From positions 1 through 37,883 of the IMG/VR virus record IMGVR_UViG_3300032242_002588: a DNA stretch of 37,883 nt. The stretch is one strand, 5' to 3'. Shown here in pieces: positions 14,950 to 22,515 of the stretch. Origin of the DNA: a virus. The stretch's first letter is position 1. The number at the start of each line of letters is the position of its first letter. The translations under genes were made by a program, and so were the position numbers. Under the pieces are notes generated by a model. It did not search any database, was not told the DNA's origin, and saw nothing but the letters and a program-made list of their open reading frames with translations.

Positions 14950-17034
14950 ATGCTCACTCTTCCCACGTCAGCAGATCGATCGATGCTCAGTCGACAGGCG
15001 ACCCGCCAATTCGGCGTTGGTGCGTCCCTGTCGTGCATCTGCCTGGGCGATTCAATCACCGCCAATAGTGGGCCGAACTCGGTGTCTTCACCGACGTATT
15101 TGATGGGCTCGCAGTTATCCAACGGCATTTTTGGCGCGGCGATGGCCTGCATGAACAATTTGTTGGTCTATCCCGAGTACTGGAACTTTGGCGTTGGCAG
15201 TTGTTCTTCGTTGAGCTTGCTGAATCGATTGAACTCAACGCGGATTGATAATGGAACCAGTGGCGGGGCGAATCCTGCGTTCGCTGTCACCGCACTCGCC
15301 GGTGACAAGGCCTGGAACATCTCCAGCGATGGATCCAATTCGCCCCTCAGCTGCCCAGCACAGGTGGCAATCATCAACGTGGGGACGAACGATCCCGGCG
15401 CAACGAATCAGACCGCGTTGAGTTCGATGCAAAACATCGCGTCGATTCTTGATCAACTCGCCGCGAGCGGGAAAGAACTGATCGGGCTGTGCAATCTGCT
15501 GCCGCGCGGTGTGGCCTATGCCGCGTTGGAAATTCACGCGGTCGCAACAGGCGTCACGACGATCACGATGACCAACGCCGCAACCTTTTTGGCCGACGCA
15601 TCGGTCAACGGTGACATTGGCGTGCAGGACGCGGCTGGGAACGTGTTTACCAAAGTCGCCAGCGCTCCCGCAGCGGGTCAGTACTCGGTCAACAATGCGA
15701 CCGGCGTCTACACGATCTCGGCGGCTGATGCGACGACTTACAACGGTGCGTCGCTGTATTTCTCGTACACGTATTCGGCCAATTCGCGAACTGGCAGCGG
15801 TCTCACCTGGCACAAGGATCTCTCGTTGTGGTGCGGATCCTCAGCGCCGGTTTTTACGAGCTCCTTCAGCGGCACCACTTATCCAATCTCAGGCGCCTTG
15901 TATGGTCGGCCAAAAGTTGTCCCGCTCAACATCTGGGATCAGATTGCGGATCCGGCAACGGTGGGGACGACTGAGTTGAACGCGCCGCTGACGCTGGCGG
16001 ACGGTTTGCATCCGATGCCCGGGTCGGCCGTTAAAGTGGGAAAATACATTGCGACCAAGATGCTGGCCGCGCTGGGCTACCTCGGTCGAAACGACAAGCT
16101 CAGCGCCTACAACAATTGGAAAGTCGCGACCGCGAACGGCGCTCAAACGACGTTCACGGGGACTGCACCGGGGAAAATGAAGGGCATCTCTGCTCCCTCG
16201 ACTGGCGTCACGATTCGTGCCGGTTCCATCGTTGGAACGGATTCCGGTACCGGCACAATCACCGGCAGCGGAATCAGCGGCACTTACAATTACAGTTCGG
16301 GTGCACTGAGCGTCACGTTTACCACGCCCCCGGTCGTCAACACGATCGTCGTGATGAACCTGGACGACACGAATCTGTTGCGGAATGGCAATTGTGAGTA
16401 CGCACAGGGTAATGGTTCGGCCAATCCGGCCAACGTGTCTGGGACCGTACCGCTGGAGTGGTCTGTCTCGGTTGATTCGCCATCGGCGACGGCGCTCGCT
16501 TCGGGAGCGATGACACTCAGCACTGCGCAGGATAGCGGGCCTGGCGGAATCGGCGATGGAATCGTGTTCAACATCGCCAAACTGTGCGGCACCAACAACG
16601 CGCAGATTTTGCTGCAGCAACAACTGACGTCACTCGGTGCCTTGAATCGCTTGGTTGCGGGCCAGCTGGTGTACGCGGCCGGCGTGATCAAGATCGAGGC
16701 TGGCGCGAACGGTCACTTATCGGGACTCTGCGACGCGCACGTGCAAGTCAACGTGACGAGTAGTGCCGCCGTGACTCGTGCCGGTGTCGCCACGATCACG
16801 TCCATCACCAGTAAGGGGGTTGGCGGATCGGTCGGAAGTCAACTCAGCCTGAACGATCACGATCTCGCGAACGGTCCGATCCTGCTGCCGATGATGTCCG
16901 CTCCGTTCAGCATGGCCGGGATGGCTATCAATTTTGCGTTGTTCAACCTGCAGATCAAATTCGATGCGAATCGGCCGATCTCGTGCAAGATCACGGTCGG
17001 ACAATTGAAGCTCGCTGTTTTCGGGGGGCCGTGA
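14950..17034 (+). CDS. SGNH/GDSL hydrolase virion protein
   Basis: Start at ATG 14950, nine bases after the previous stop; 694 residues. The N-terminal part is an SGNH hydrolase: GDSI at residues 33-36 (nucleophile Ser35), NVGTND at 143-148 (block III), and DGLHP at 351-355 (catalytic Asp351 and His354). A beta-rich insertion of about 100 residues (about 190-290) splits the hydrolase fold. The C-terminal 250 residues are beta-rich, with NLLRNGNCEYAQG, a start pattern common in carbohydrate-binding jelly rolls. Phage SGNH proteins usually deacetylate or de-esterify surface polysaccharides. I infer a virion-attached enzyme acting on host surface glycans. Its stop overlaps the next ATG (TGATG). 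Confidence 0.8.
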   Translation: MLTLPTSADRSMLSRQATRQFGVGASLSCICLGDSITANSGPNSVSSPTYLMGSQLSNGIFGAAMACMNNLLVYPEYWNFGVGSCSSLSLLNRLNSTRIDNGTSGGANPAFAVTALAGDKAWNISSDGSNSPLSCPAQVAIINVGTNDPGATNQTALSSMQNIASILDQLAASGKELIGLCNLLPRGVAYAALEIHAVATGVTTITMTNAATFLADASVNGDIGVQDAAGNVFTKVASAPAAGQYSVNNATGVYTISAADATTYNGASLYFSYTYSANSRTGSGLTWHKDLSLWCGSSAPVFTSSFSGTTYPISGALYGRPKVVPLNIWDQIADPATVGTTELNAPLTLADGLHPMPGSAVKVGKYIATKMLAALGYLGRNDKLSAYNNWKVATANGAQTTFTGTAPGKMKGISAPSTGVTIRAGSIVGTDSGTGTITGSGISGTYNYSSGALSVTFTTPPVVNTIVVMNLDDTNLLRNGNCEYAQGNGSANPANVSGTVPLEWSVSVDSPSATALASGAMTLSTAQDSGPGGIGDGIVFNIAKLCGTNNAQILLQQQLTSLGALNRLVAGQLVYAAGVIKIEAGANGHLSGLCDAHVQVNVTSSAAVTRAGVATITSITSKGVGGSVGSQLSLNDHDLANGPILLPMMSAPFSMAGMAINFALFNLQIKFDANRPISCKITVGQLKLAVFGGP

Positions 17035-17732
17035 TGACTGTCGAGATTGATTACGCGCTGGGTTTGACTGGTCTTGCGATCGTGTGTCGTGCCTACCTGG
17101 CTGACAACGGCGATGCGTCTGGCCTGCTGATCACGTTGACCGAGGATGCGGTCCGGAAGGGTTACTATCGTGCCACAGGCATCGCGTTGGATCCTGGCAC
17201 TTATTGGGTCCAGATCAGCGCTAACGGCAGCCCCTTTGATTCGGGCTGGATCCTCGCCGATGGTTCGCCAACTCTATTGATCAGCACTGTGTCGGTCGCC
17301 AATGCGATTAGCCCTTCTGCGTTGCTCGCAATTCGGGCCAGTGTGACAGGCGTGGTCACCGTCAATCGGGGAGCCATGTTTTCGCCTGGCGGCGGACTGC
17401 AGATGAGTTTGACCACGGGTGACGATTACCTGCTGTCAGACAGTCGACAAATCGACATCGATCTGGATGGCACTGTGTTGCCCGATCTGACGGGAGCCAC
17501 GGTCTCATTGCGGCTGTCGTCGGGCGTGCGAATCCTTGTCCCTGGTGTCGTAGTGGTCGCGACCGGAGCAACACGCACCGTGCGATTCCAGCCAACGTCG
17601 ACTGATACGACGGGATTGGTACCGGCGGTGAATGGGCTGTTTGCGGTCTTGATCATCACTGCGACCGGCCACACGATCACGCCCGGCGATGGGCGTGGAA
17701 CGCTGATTGTGCTGCCCAGGGTGGCACCGTGA
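17034..17732 (+). CDS. Beta-rich virion protein, unknown
   Basis: ATG 17034 overlaps the hydrolase stop by one base. The 232-residue product has two beta-rich parts joined near residue 115: an N-terminal domain with GTYWVQISANG and a C-terminal one with SDSRQIDIDLDG...DLTGATVSLRL. The latter resembles small immunoglobulin-like or baseplate fibre modules, but I cannot assign a family. Coupling to the SGNH gene suggests a shared complex. Confidence 0.6.
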   Translation: MTVEIDYALGLTGLAIVCRAYLADNGDASGLLITLTEDAVRKGYYRATGIALDPGTYWVQISANGSPFDSGWILADGSPTLLISTVSVANAISPSALLAIRASVTGVVTVNRGAMFSPGGGLQMSLTTGDDYLLSDSRQIDIDLDGTVLPDLTGATVSLRLSSGVRILVPGVVVVATGATRTVRFQPTSTDTTGLVPAVNGLFAVLIITATGHTITPGDGRGTLIVLPRVAP

Positions 17733-17735
17733 TTG

Positions 17736-17818
17736 TTACAGGCACTGTCCGAGTGCCGTCCGCGTATTTGTCGGATTGTGGTGTTACTGACTAAGGCGAA
17801 GATGTTGCGGCACATCGA
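17736..17818. repeat. Two-hairpin element, related copy
   Basis: Immediately after the stop at 17730-17732: GGCACT-loop-AGTGCC, then a GTCCGC segment and a GCACAT-CGA-ATGTG hairpin near the end. The order matches the element at 25505. Confidence 0.65.
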
Positions 17819-17844
17819 ATGTGACTACGAAGAAAGGCTCTCGC

Positions 17845-18675
17845 ATGAACACTGTCATTAAGTTTCTGACCGGGATTCACACGCATCTCGCGATGATTGT
17901 CGCGGTGCTGACGTGCCTGGCGACGTTTTGCGGGATCTTTCCGTCCGCTCAGGGGCATGCCTTGGCGATCGGATTGCTGGCGGTCGCGACCAGCCTGCAG
18001 CGATTCAGCAATTCGTCGATCGAGGCTCAGCTCGAGGAGTTGCTCAAACAGAACAGCCAGCCTTCGCCCGGGCCGACGCTGTTGAAGTTTCCGACTGCGT
18101 CTCTGGCATTCCTGATTTGTTCTGCCGCGTCAATTTCATTTGCCCAGGAAGGCGGATACTCGCCACGGCTGAGAATCCAGCAAATGGATCTGCAAGCCCG
18201 GACGCGTTCGTTCTTTCGAAATCCGGACGGGAGCTGCGTTCAGTGTTCCATTGGCATGGCTGGAGCGCATTGCAATGACGCGAATGCCGCGTCGCTGCTG
18301 TGGGATACACCGTTCGGTCCGGCTGAGCGTGGTGGTTCGTGGCCGTCGCGGGTTGAGAAGTACTGCGACGCGCGAGGCATTCGGGCCTGGTCCGTTTCCG
18401 GCGCGTCCGTCGACGACACCTGGCCCTGGATTGAATGGGCCGCGAAGACGGGCCGGTTCGCTGCTTTGGGTGCTGGGGAAGCTCACTTTCAAACTTTGTA
18501 CGGCTACGACCCGGCCAAGAATGAATGGCTGATCTGCAACAACAATTCCACGGATCGAATCGACCGGTACAGCGAAGCTCAGATGAAATCGCTGCATCGG
18601 GTCTCGGGCCCGTGGGTCGTCATATTGGAAAAACCGTCGTCAGTTGCGCCCGTGCTGACCAAATGGTGGAAATGA
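17845..18675 (+). CDS. Holin-like membrane hairpin fused to a papain/C39-like peptidase
   Basis: ATG 17845 is chosen for AAAGG at about 17833; a GTG at 17821 is in frame. The 276-residue protein begins with two hydrophobic segments (about 12-32 and 38-52) and a short charged helix, like a small holin. A third hydrophobic stretch at 82-100 ending SFAQ resembles a signal peptide. The C-terminal domain (about 110-265) looks papain/C39-like: Cys134 in GSCVQCSIGMAG, His214 in GEAHFQTLYGYD and Asn232-234. Such a protein could permeabilise the membrane and cut peptidoglycan cross-links or a protein target outside. It opens the lysis/envelope block. The peptidase call rests on motif pattern only. Confidence 0.65.
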   Translation: MNTVIKFLTGIHTHLAMIVAVLTCLATFCGIFPSAQGHALAIGLLAVATSLQRFSNSSIEAQLEELLKQNSQPSPGPTLLKFPTASLAFLICSAASISFAQEGGYSPRLRIQQMDLQARTRSFFRNPDGSCVQCSIGMAGAHCNDANAASLLWDTPFGPAERGGSWPSRVEKYCDARGIRAWSVSGASVDDTWPWIEWAAKTGRFAALGAGEAHFQTLYGYDPAKNEWLICNNNSTDRIDRYSEAQMKSLHRVSGPWVVILEKPSSVAPVLTKWWK

Positions 18676-18676
18676 C

Positions 18677-18783
18677 TTCAAACACAGGGGCACACAGAAC
18701 ACAGAGTGAAGAGCCGGGATTTTCAACTTAAACAACACGTGCCCACACTCTGCCTCTGTGTCCTGTGTGCCTCTGTGTTTCAA
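18677..18783. repeat. CACAGAGGCAC-type inverted-repeat element, copy 2
   Basis: The 21-base arms at 18677-18697 and 18763-18783 pair with two mismatches. It begins two bases after the peptidase stop. It is a shorter relative of the element at 5321-5495. Confidence 0.8.
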
Positions 18784-18814
18784 GCTCCTCTCTTTTTTCT
18801 TCAAGGATGAAGAC

Positions 18815-20014
18815 GTGAAACGAATCTTGCTTCTGTTGGGTTTTGTGTGCTCCTGTTCAATGGCGTTTTGCCAGGCTCCGAAAGATGTCCCTGAGGTAGC
18901 TCAGTGGGAAATCCAACGGCGTGGCAATCATGTCGAGATGACTGGTACCTATCGCTCGGGCCTGATGGCGGCGGCACTCAGTCCGCCTGCGGACGACTCC
19001 GCAAAATGGTTCGTGACTCTGGTCTATCGACCTGGCGATGCTGCCTCCGAAAAGATGCGCAACATGATCGCGACCGACAAGGACATCCGCGCTTGGATCG
19101 ACGGGTCCAACGCGGCGAGCTCCTTCACTCACTATCACGAAAGGGTCTGGGATCTTAACGGGACGCAGGCGGATTGGCTGGCCGGTCTTGTTAAGCCCGT
19201 CAACCAATTTGGGTTGCCCGTGATCGTGCTGCAGCCGCCTCGGTCAGGTGCCTTTGGTAAACCGGAAACCATCGTCAAACTGCTGCATGGCGTTTCGACG
19301 GGCAAGGAATTGTCCGCGAAGCTGCGGAATGCCGTGGTTGCCTATATTCAGAATCTCGAAGATCCGTCGGCAAAGCTGGCCGGGATTCGTGATGATAAAA
19401 GCGTGATCGGTGCACCGCCGCCGTTCAACGTGCCGCCGCCGGTTCAGCCTCCCCAGGTGACGCCGCCGGCCGCAGTGCCGTTCGATTGGCCGCCCGTATC
19501 GCCTCAGATGACGATCGAGCAAGTTGAATCGATCTGCCCAGGGGCGGACCCCAAATTTGTCCTGGGTGTCGTGCAGGAAAAACTGACGTCCCCGGAGCTG
19601 GTTCGACTGCGGTGGAAAGTTTGGCAAATCGAAAACCCGAAGTTGCCGCTGGCCGAAGAGAAGACCCCTCACCCTAACCCTCTCCCCGGCGGCCGGAGCG
19701 AGGGGACTGCGGAGTGTGAACCGTCACACCCTTCCGAGCCATTGGCGATTCCTCCCCTGTTGCCGGTGGCCTATTTACTGACGGGGTGCGTGGTCGGATG
19801 GATCCTGGCGAGGGTGAAGACGAAATTGGCCGAAGGCCTCGCCGTCATCCGCGACGGGTACCTCGCGATCCAAACGGCCGGGAAGTCGACGAGGAGCGAC
19901 CAGGCCGCGACGGTCGCGCAGCCGATCCCCTTGTCCGCCCTGGTCCCGAGACAGCCCGTGATCGGCACGCCGAACGGGCAGCCCAACGTGCCGCTGAACG
20001 GGACGCCCGGCTGA
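18815..20014 (+). CDS. Secreted/membrane thioredoxin-fold-like protein without CxxC
   Basis: GTG 18815 with AAGGA at about 18803-18807 gives 399 residues and a clean N-terminal signal (LLLLGFVCSCSMAFCQA). The domain at about residues 50-190 looks thioredoxin-like: WFVTLVYRPGD at the position of the first strand-loop, then helix, a GLPVIVLQPP strand-cis-Pro-like segment, and a C-terminal helix. The usual CxxC is absent. A Pro-rich linker (about 205-230), a small helical domain (about 230-285), a repeat-derived KTPHPNPLP segment, and one transmembrane segment (about 311-331) follow. The topology suggests an envelope protein. Its 3' end may overlap another gene in a different frame. Confidence 0.6.
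   Translation: MKRILLLLGFVCSCSMAFCQAPKDVPEVAQWEIQRRGNHVEMTGTYRSGLMAAALSPPADDSAKWFVTLVYRPGDAASEKMRNMIATDKDIRAWIDGSNAASSFTHYHERVWDLNGTQADWLAGLVKPVNQFGLPVIVLQPPRSGAFGKPETIVKLLHGVSTGKELSAKLRNAVVAYIQNLEDPSAKLAGIRDDKSVIGAPPPFNVPPPVQPPQVTPPAAVPFDWPPVSPQMTIEQVESICPGADPKFVLGVVQEKLTSPELVRLRWKVWQIENPKLPLAEEKTPHPNPLPGGRSEGTAECEPSHPSEPLAIPPLLPVAYLLTGCVVGWILARVKTKLAEGLAVIRDGYLAIQTAGKSTRSDQAATVAQPIPLSALVPRQPVIGTPNGQPNVPLNGTPG
19661..19706. repeat. PHPNPLP-type repeat, copy 2, inside the thioredoxin-like gene
   Basis: Shares 27 bases (AGACCCCTCACC onwards) with copy 1 and is read in the same frame (KTPHPNPLPGGRSEG), here as a linker before the membrane segment. Confidence 0.85.
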
Positions 20015-20190
20015 AGCGTCGAGCCGAGCGACCGCATCCGATCGCCTCGTTCATTGGGGGGCTATTCGGTCCAGTGGTCGCCTGGTGGGGCTTCCTCGGA
20101 ATGGTCCCGACGCTGGTGTATGTCGTGATTGTGCTGATGTGCCTGATGGTACTGCTGCAGTTCTTGAGGTTGTTTCGTCGCGGGTCGTAG
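20011..20190 (+). CDS. Small two-segment membrane protein, start uncertain
   Basis: The frame encodes a basic stretch, two hydrophobic segments (around FIGGLFGPVVAWWGF and TLVYVVIVLMCLMVLLQF) and a basic end, a holin-like layout. It is open far upstream inside the preceding gene, where it codes an Arg-rich sequence. No ATG exists near the junction. A CTG at 20011 overlaps the preceding TGA (CTGA); GTG 20074 and ATG 20101 would cut the first hydrophobic segment; ATG 19798 gives a long overlap. Fusion by -1 frameshift is another option, but I see no slippery heptamer. The stop TAG lies in a repeat. Confidence 0.5.
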   Translation: MKRRAERPHPIASFIGGLFGPVVAWWGFLGMVPTLVYVVIVLMCLMVLLQFLRLFRRGS

Positions 20191-20256
20191 CGGTGGCTTC
20201 CAGCCGCCGATTCTTATCCCGAAGAAAAGGCCGCGGCGGACGGAAGCCACTGCTAC
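20187..20256. repeat. GTAGCGGTGG inverted-repeat element, copy 2
   Basis: Fifteen-base arms (20187-20201 and 20242-20256) pair with one mismatch. The left arm contains the TAG stop of the small membrane protein; the right end abuts the AAGGAGA ribosome-binding site of the next gene. Confidence 0.85.
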
Positions 20257-20268
20257 GAAGGAGAGACC

Positions 20269-20748
20269 ATGTCGATCATTCAAACAGCGAATCGCACGAT
20301 GGGTGATCTGGTGATTGCCTCGATTTTATTAACCGTGCTGGGCTTGATGGGGATCAATCGGCAGTCACTGACACCGACCGCATCACCCCCGGCGGTGAAT
20401 GTGCACGCCACGATCATTGGTAAGGCACAGGTCCCCGAGACGCAGGCGACGATCTATTCGCAACCGAATTGCCGTCCGTGCGAGATCTATATCGGCGGGA
20501 CGCCCCGCGACAAAAAAGGGATCCTCGATTTGATGCCGCTCGATGGATACGTGGTCAGGCAACATACGGATGCCGACGCGGCGACGGCTCACGTGATCAT
20601 TGATAAATCCGCGACGGAGCTTGAACGACTGAAGATTGATCTGGTGCCGTGCACGATCATCCGCCGCGCGGGGGTGGAAAAGAAACGAATCTACGGAATC
20701 CTGTCCTCCGAAAAGTTGGACAAACTGATCAACGAGGTGGCGAAGTGA
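20269..20748 (+). CDS. Membrane-anchored glutaredoxin/thioredoxin-like protein
   Basis: ATG 20269 has a strong AAGGAGA site. The 159-residue product has one N-terminal transmembrane segment (about 12-30), a linker, and a thioredoxin-fold domain from about residue 58. ATIYSQPNCRPC places a CRPC redox motif at 68-71 at the end of the first strand, and LVPCTII near 129-135 fits the cis-proline strand. This is a probable disulfide oxidoreductase facing outward. The neighbour 18815-20014 has the same fold without CxxC, so the two may act as a pair. Its stop overlaps the next start (GTGA). Confidence 0.75.
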   Translation: MSIIQTANRTMGDLVIASILLTVLGLMGINRQSLTPTASPPAVNVHATIIGKAQVPETQATIYSQPNCRPCEIYIGGTPRDKKGILDLMPLDGYVVRQHTDADAATAHVIIDKSATELERLKIDLVPCTIIRRAGVEKKRIYGILSSEKLDKLINEVAK

Positions 20749-20867
20749 TTCGATTTGTCCTGCAGGCCTGGGAAGTCGCGATGGCCCCGATTGAACGCTG
20801 GTGGCCGTTGCTGCTGGGGCTGTGGGGCATGGTGTATGTGATTGTCGCGGTGCAGAAGACGTTTTGA
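20745..20867 (+). CDS. Tiny membrane protein, 40 residues
   Basis: GTG 20745 overlaps the preceding stop as GTGA. The product has an N-terminal amphipathic stretch (FVLQAWEVAMAPIERWW) and one hydrophobic segment (LLLGLWGMVYVIVAV). It fits a small holin, antiholin or membrane partner of the thioredoxin-like protein. Its stop codon starts the second copy of the 18-bp palindrome. Confidence 0.55.
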   Translation: MIRFVLQAWEVAMAPIERWWPLLLGLWGMVYVIVAVQKTF

Positions 20868-20882
20868 TTTCTTGAGAAATCA
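20865..20882. repeat. 18-bp stop-codon palindrome, copy 2
   Basis: Identical to copy 1 (TGATTTCTTGAGAAATCA), beginning on the TGA stop of the 40-residue gene. Confidence 0.9.
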
Positions 20883-20889
20883 TGAAGAG

Positions 20890-20937
20890 CAGACCACTCA
20901 CCCTAGCCCTCTCCCCGGAAACCGGGGCGAGGGAAGA
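20890..20937. repeat. PHPNPLP-type repeat, copy 3
   Basis: A core of CACTCACCCTAGCCCTCTCC and GGGGCGAGGG, intergenic, ending at the purine-rich leader of the next gene. Confidence 0.8.
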
Positions 20938-20949
20938 AGAAAGCAAACC

Positions 20950-21129
20950 ATGCTGAAATTGATCGTTGCCTATCTTCTGTCGCGATCTCCGGCGGACCTG
21001 TTGGCTCTCGTGCAGCAGATCGTGAAACAGCTTTCGCCCGCTCATCGGGCCGAGGTCCTGGGGACGCTCAAACTGCTCGATCAGGCGGATGAACTGGGAA
21101 AGTCCTTGGAAAAGGCTATCGAGTCATGA
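20950..21129 (+). CDS. Small helical protein
   Basis: ATG 20950 gives 59 residues, almost wholly helical and amphipathic (PADLLALVQQIVKQL; LLDQADELGKSLEKA), after a short hydrophobic start. The upstream leader is purine-rich (AGGGAAGAAGAAAG). The TGA stop overlaps the next ATG (ATGA). The function is unknown; a connector-module accessory is possible from position. Confidence 0.55.
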   Translation: MLKLIVAYLLSRSPADLLALVQQIVKQLSPAHRAEVLGTLKLLDQADELGKSLEKAIES

Positions 21130-21506
21130 GGGATGCAGCGGCGATTGTGCGATCTCGGTTGCGGCAGACTCAGGGGCGGCCGGCAGTCATTTCACGCGGC
21201 CAGGATTCCTGCAACGTTACGGTGACCCTCGGACTGTCTGATCTTGTCGCCACCGCAAAAAATGAGTTCCGCATCCAGGGCGATGCGCAAGACATTTTCG
21301 TTCAGCGTAACGCGTATGCCCCGACCGGAGCGATTAGTGATCCGGCCAACATGGATCAGATCGTGGTGACGATGCTTGACGGATCGCTGGCGACGTTTGA
21401 GGTCCGACATCCCGCCCAGGGTCAGCAGTGCTTCCAGACGACTACGCATGGCACTGAGTTGCGAGTTCACTGCCGCAAGGTGAATTCAGTCCCGACCATC
21501 GTTTGA
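21126..21506 (+). CDS. Putative head-tail connector/stopper
   Basis: The 126-residue product starts at an ATGA overlap. It has a short N-terminal helix and a mainly beta domain, with VTVTLGLSDLVA and DIFVQRNAY segments and a FEVRHPAQGQQCF strand region. This layout, and the order connector - tail terminator - gp10-like - tail tube, fits a head-tail joining protein that seals the portal. Sequence similarity alone is weak. Confidence 0.5.
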   Translation: MRDAAAIVRSRLRQTQGRPAVISRGQDSCNVTVTLGLSDLVATAKNEFRIQGDAQDIFVQRNAYAPTGAISDPANMDQIVVTMLDGSLATFEVRHPAQGQQCFQTTTHGTELRVHCRKVNSVPTIV

Positions 21507-21520
21507 GGTTTTTGTGTGTC

Positions 21521-21979
21521 ATGACATCCGCCGTGCTCGTCGAAATCGCCGATTGCGTGTTGAACGATTTTCTAGCGGCCCACGCCGCTGGAAAATTGAG
21601 TCAGCCGATCGTCGGCAAGCGCGGATATGTCCCCGAGTTCACTCCGGGGAAGCAATCGCACGGCGTGTATCAGGTCTATGTCGCACACGACAAGGAAGAG
21701 ACCACGCGACTCGACCGCACGTCGATTTCCGTCGAGTACACGATTGAGATCGGAGTCTGCTGCCGGTTGCCGTCAGTCGATCCCGATACGGTCGACCCAG
21801 CAATGTATTTGATCCAGCAGATGGCAGACTTCTTTTTCGATTATGGACTGAGTCAGCCGTTGGCTCTGTGGGAAAAGAACGAAGTCTACTTCTGGGGTGA
21901 CAAGGAGCGGATCAAGTACGACGGGGCGTTCTTCGCGTTGTGGGATGCGACCTTCCGGGGGGCGAGGAACCGATTATGA
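21521..21979 (+). CDS. Putative tail terminator (gpU-like)
   Basis: ATG 21521 gives 152 residues; a TTG at 21503 is the alternative. The product has an N-terminal helix (SAVLVEIADCVLNDFLAA), then strands with YQVYVAHDKEETTRLDRTS and VEYTIEIGVCCRL, and a helix MYLIQQMADFFFDYG. This alpha/beta order matches phage tail terminator proteins, which cap the tail tube and join it to the head. The position directly before the gp10-like gene supports it. It ends in an ATGA overlap. Confidence 0.6.
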   Translation: MTSAVLVEIADCVLNDFLAAHAAGKLSQPIVGKRGYVPEFTPGKQSHGVYQVYVAHDKEETTRLDRTSISVEYTIEIGVCCRLPSVDPDTVDPAMYLIQQMADFFFDYGLSQPLALWEKNEVYFWGDKERIKYDGAFFALWDATFRGARNRL

Positions 21980-22512
21980 ACTCGCTGATGTCGATCTCCA
22001 TTAAGGATGCCAAGCGAGCGTTCTTCGATCGCCGCGCTGTGACCGGTGCGATGGACCGAAAACGTCGCAAAGTGCTGTCGAAGTTCGGCGCGTTCGTTCG
22101 GCAGCGGGCACGCAGTTCGATGCGCCCCGCTCGGCAAAAGTCGCTGAGCGAAATGTCACAAGCTGAGCTGATTGATTTTCAAGAATACAAGCGGCGAGCT
22201 GAGGCTCATGGTCTGAAGGCCAAGCGGCCGTTGGCTTCGTCGAAGCCAGGCGAACCACCTCGAGTGATTACCGGGCTGCTCAAGAAGTTCCTGTTCTTCG
22301 TGTTCGATGCGCAAAAGGGCTCGGTTGTGATCGGTCCGGCTGCATTAAATGCGAAGGATCGATCGGCCCCGGCAAATCTCGAATACGGCGGCTCGATCAT
22401 CAAGGGGGGTCACCGGTTTCAGGTCGAGGCACGTCCGTTCATGGCCCCGGCGTTCGAGGCTGAGCTGGGGGGGTTGCCTTCGTTGTGGGCCGGTGCTTTA
22501 GCGGGGAATTGA
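21976..22512 (+). CDS. HK97 gp10-like tail completion protein
   Basis: The 178-residue product starts at an ATGA overlap. It has the gp10 pattern: a basic N-terminal helix (MDRKRRKVLSKFGAFVRQRA), the PGEPPRVITGLLKKF segment near residues 93-107, VVIGPAA, NLEYGG, and an ending with ARPFMAPAFE. Proteins of this family take part in head-tail joining or tail completion. A family-typical insertion (about 50-90) is rich in charged residues. Confidence 0.78.
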   Translation: MNSLMSISIKDAKRAFFDRRAVTGAMDRKRRKVLSKFGAFVRQRARSSMRPARQKSLSEMSQAELIDFQEYKRRAEAHGLKAKRPLASSKPGEPPRVITGLLKKFLFFVFDAQKGSVVIGPAALNAKDRSAPANLEYGGSIIKGGHRFQVEARPFMAPAFEAELGGLPSLWAGALAGN

Positions 22513-22515
22513 CTG

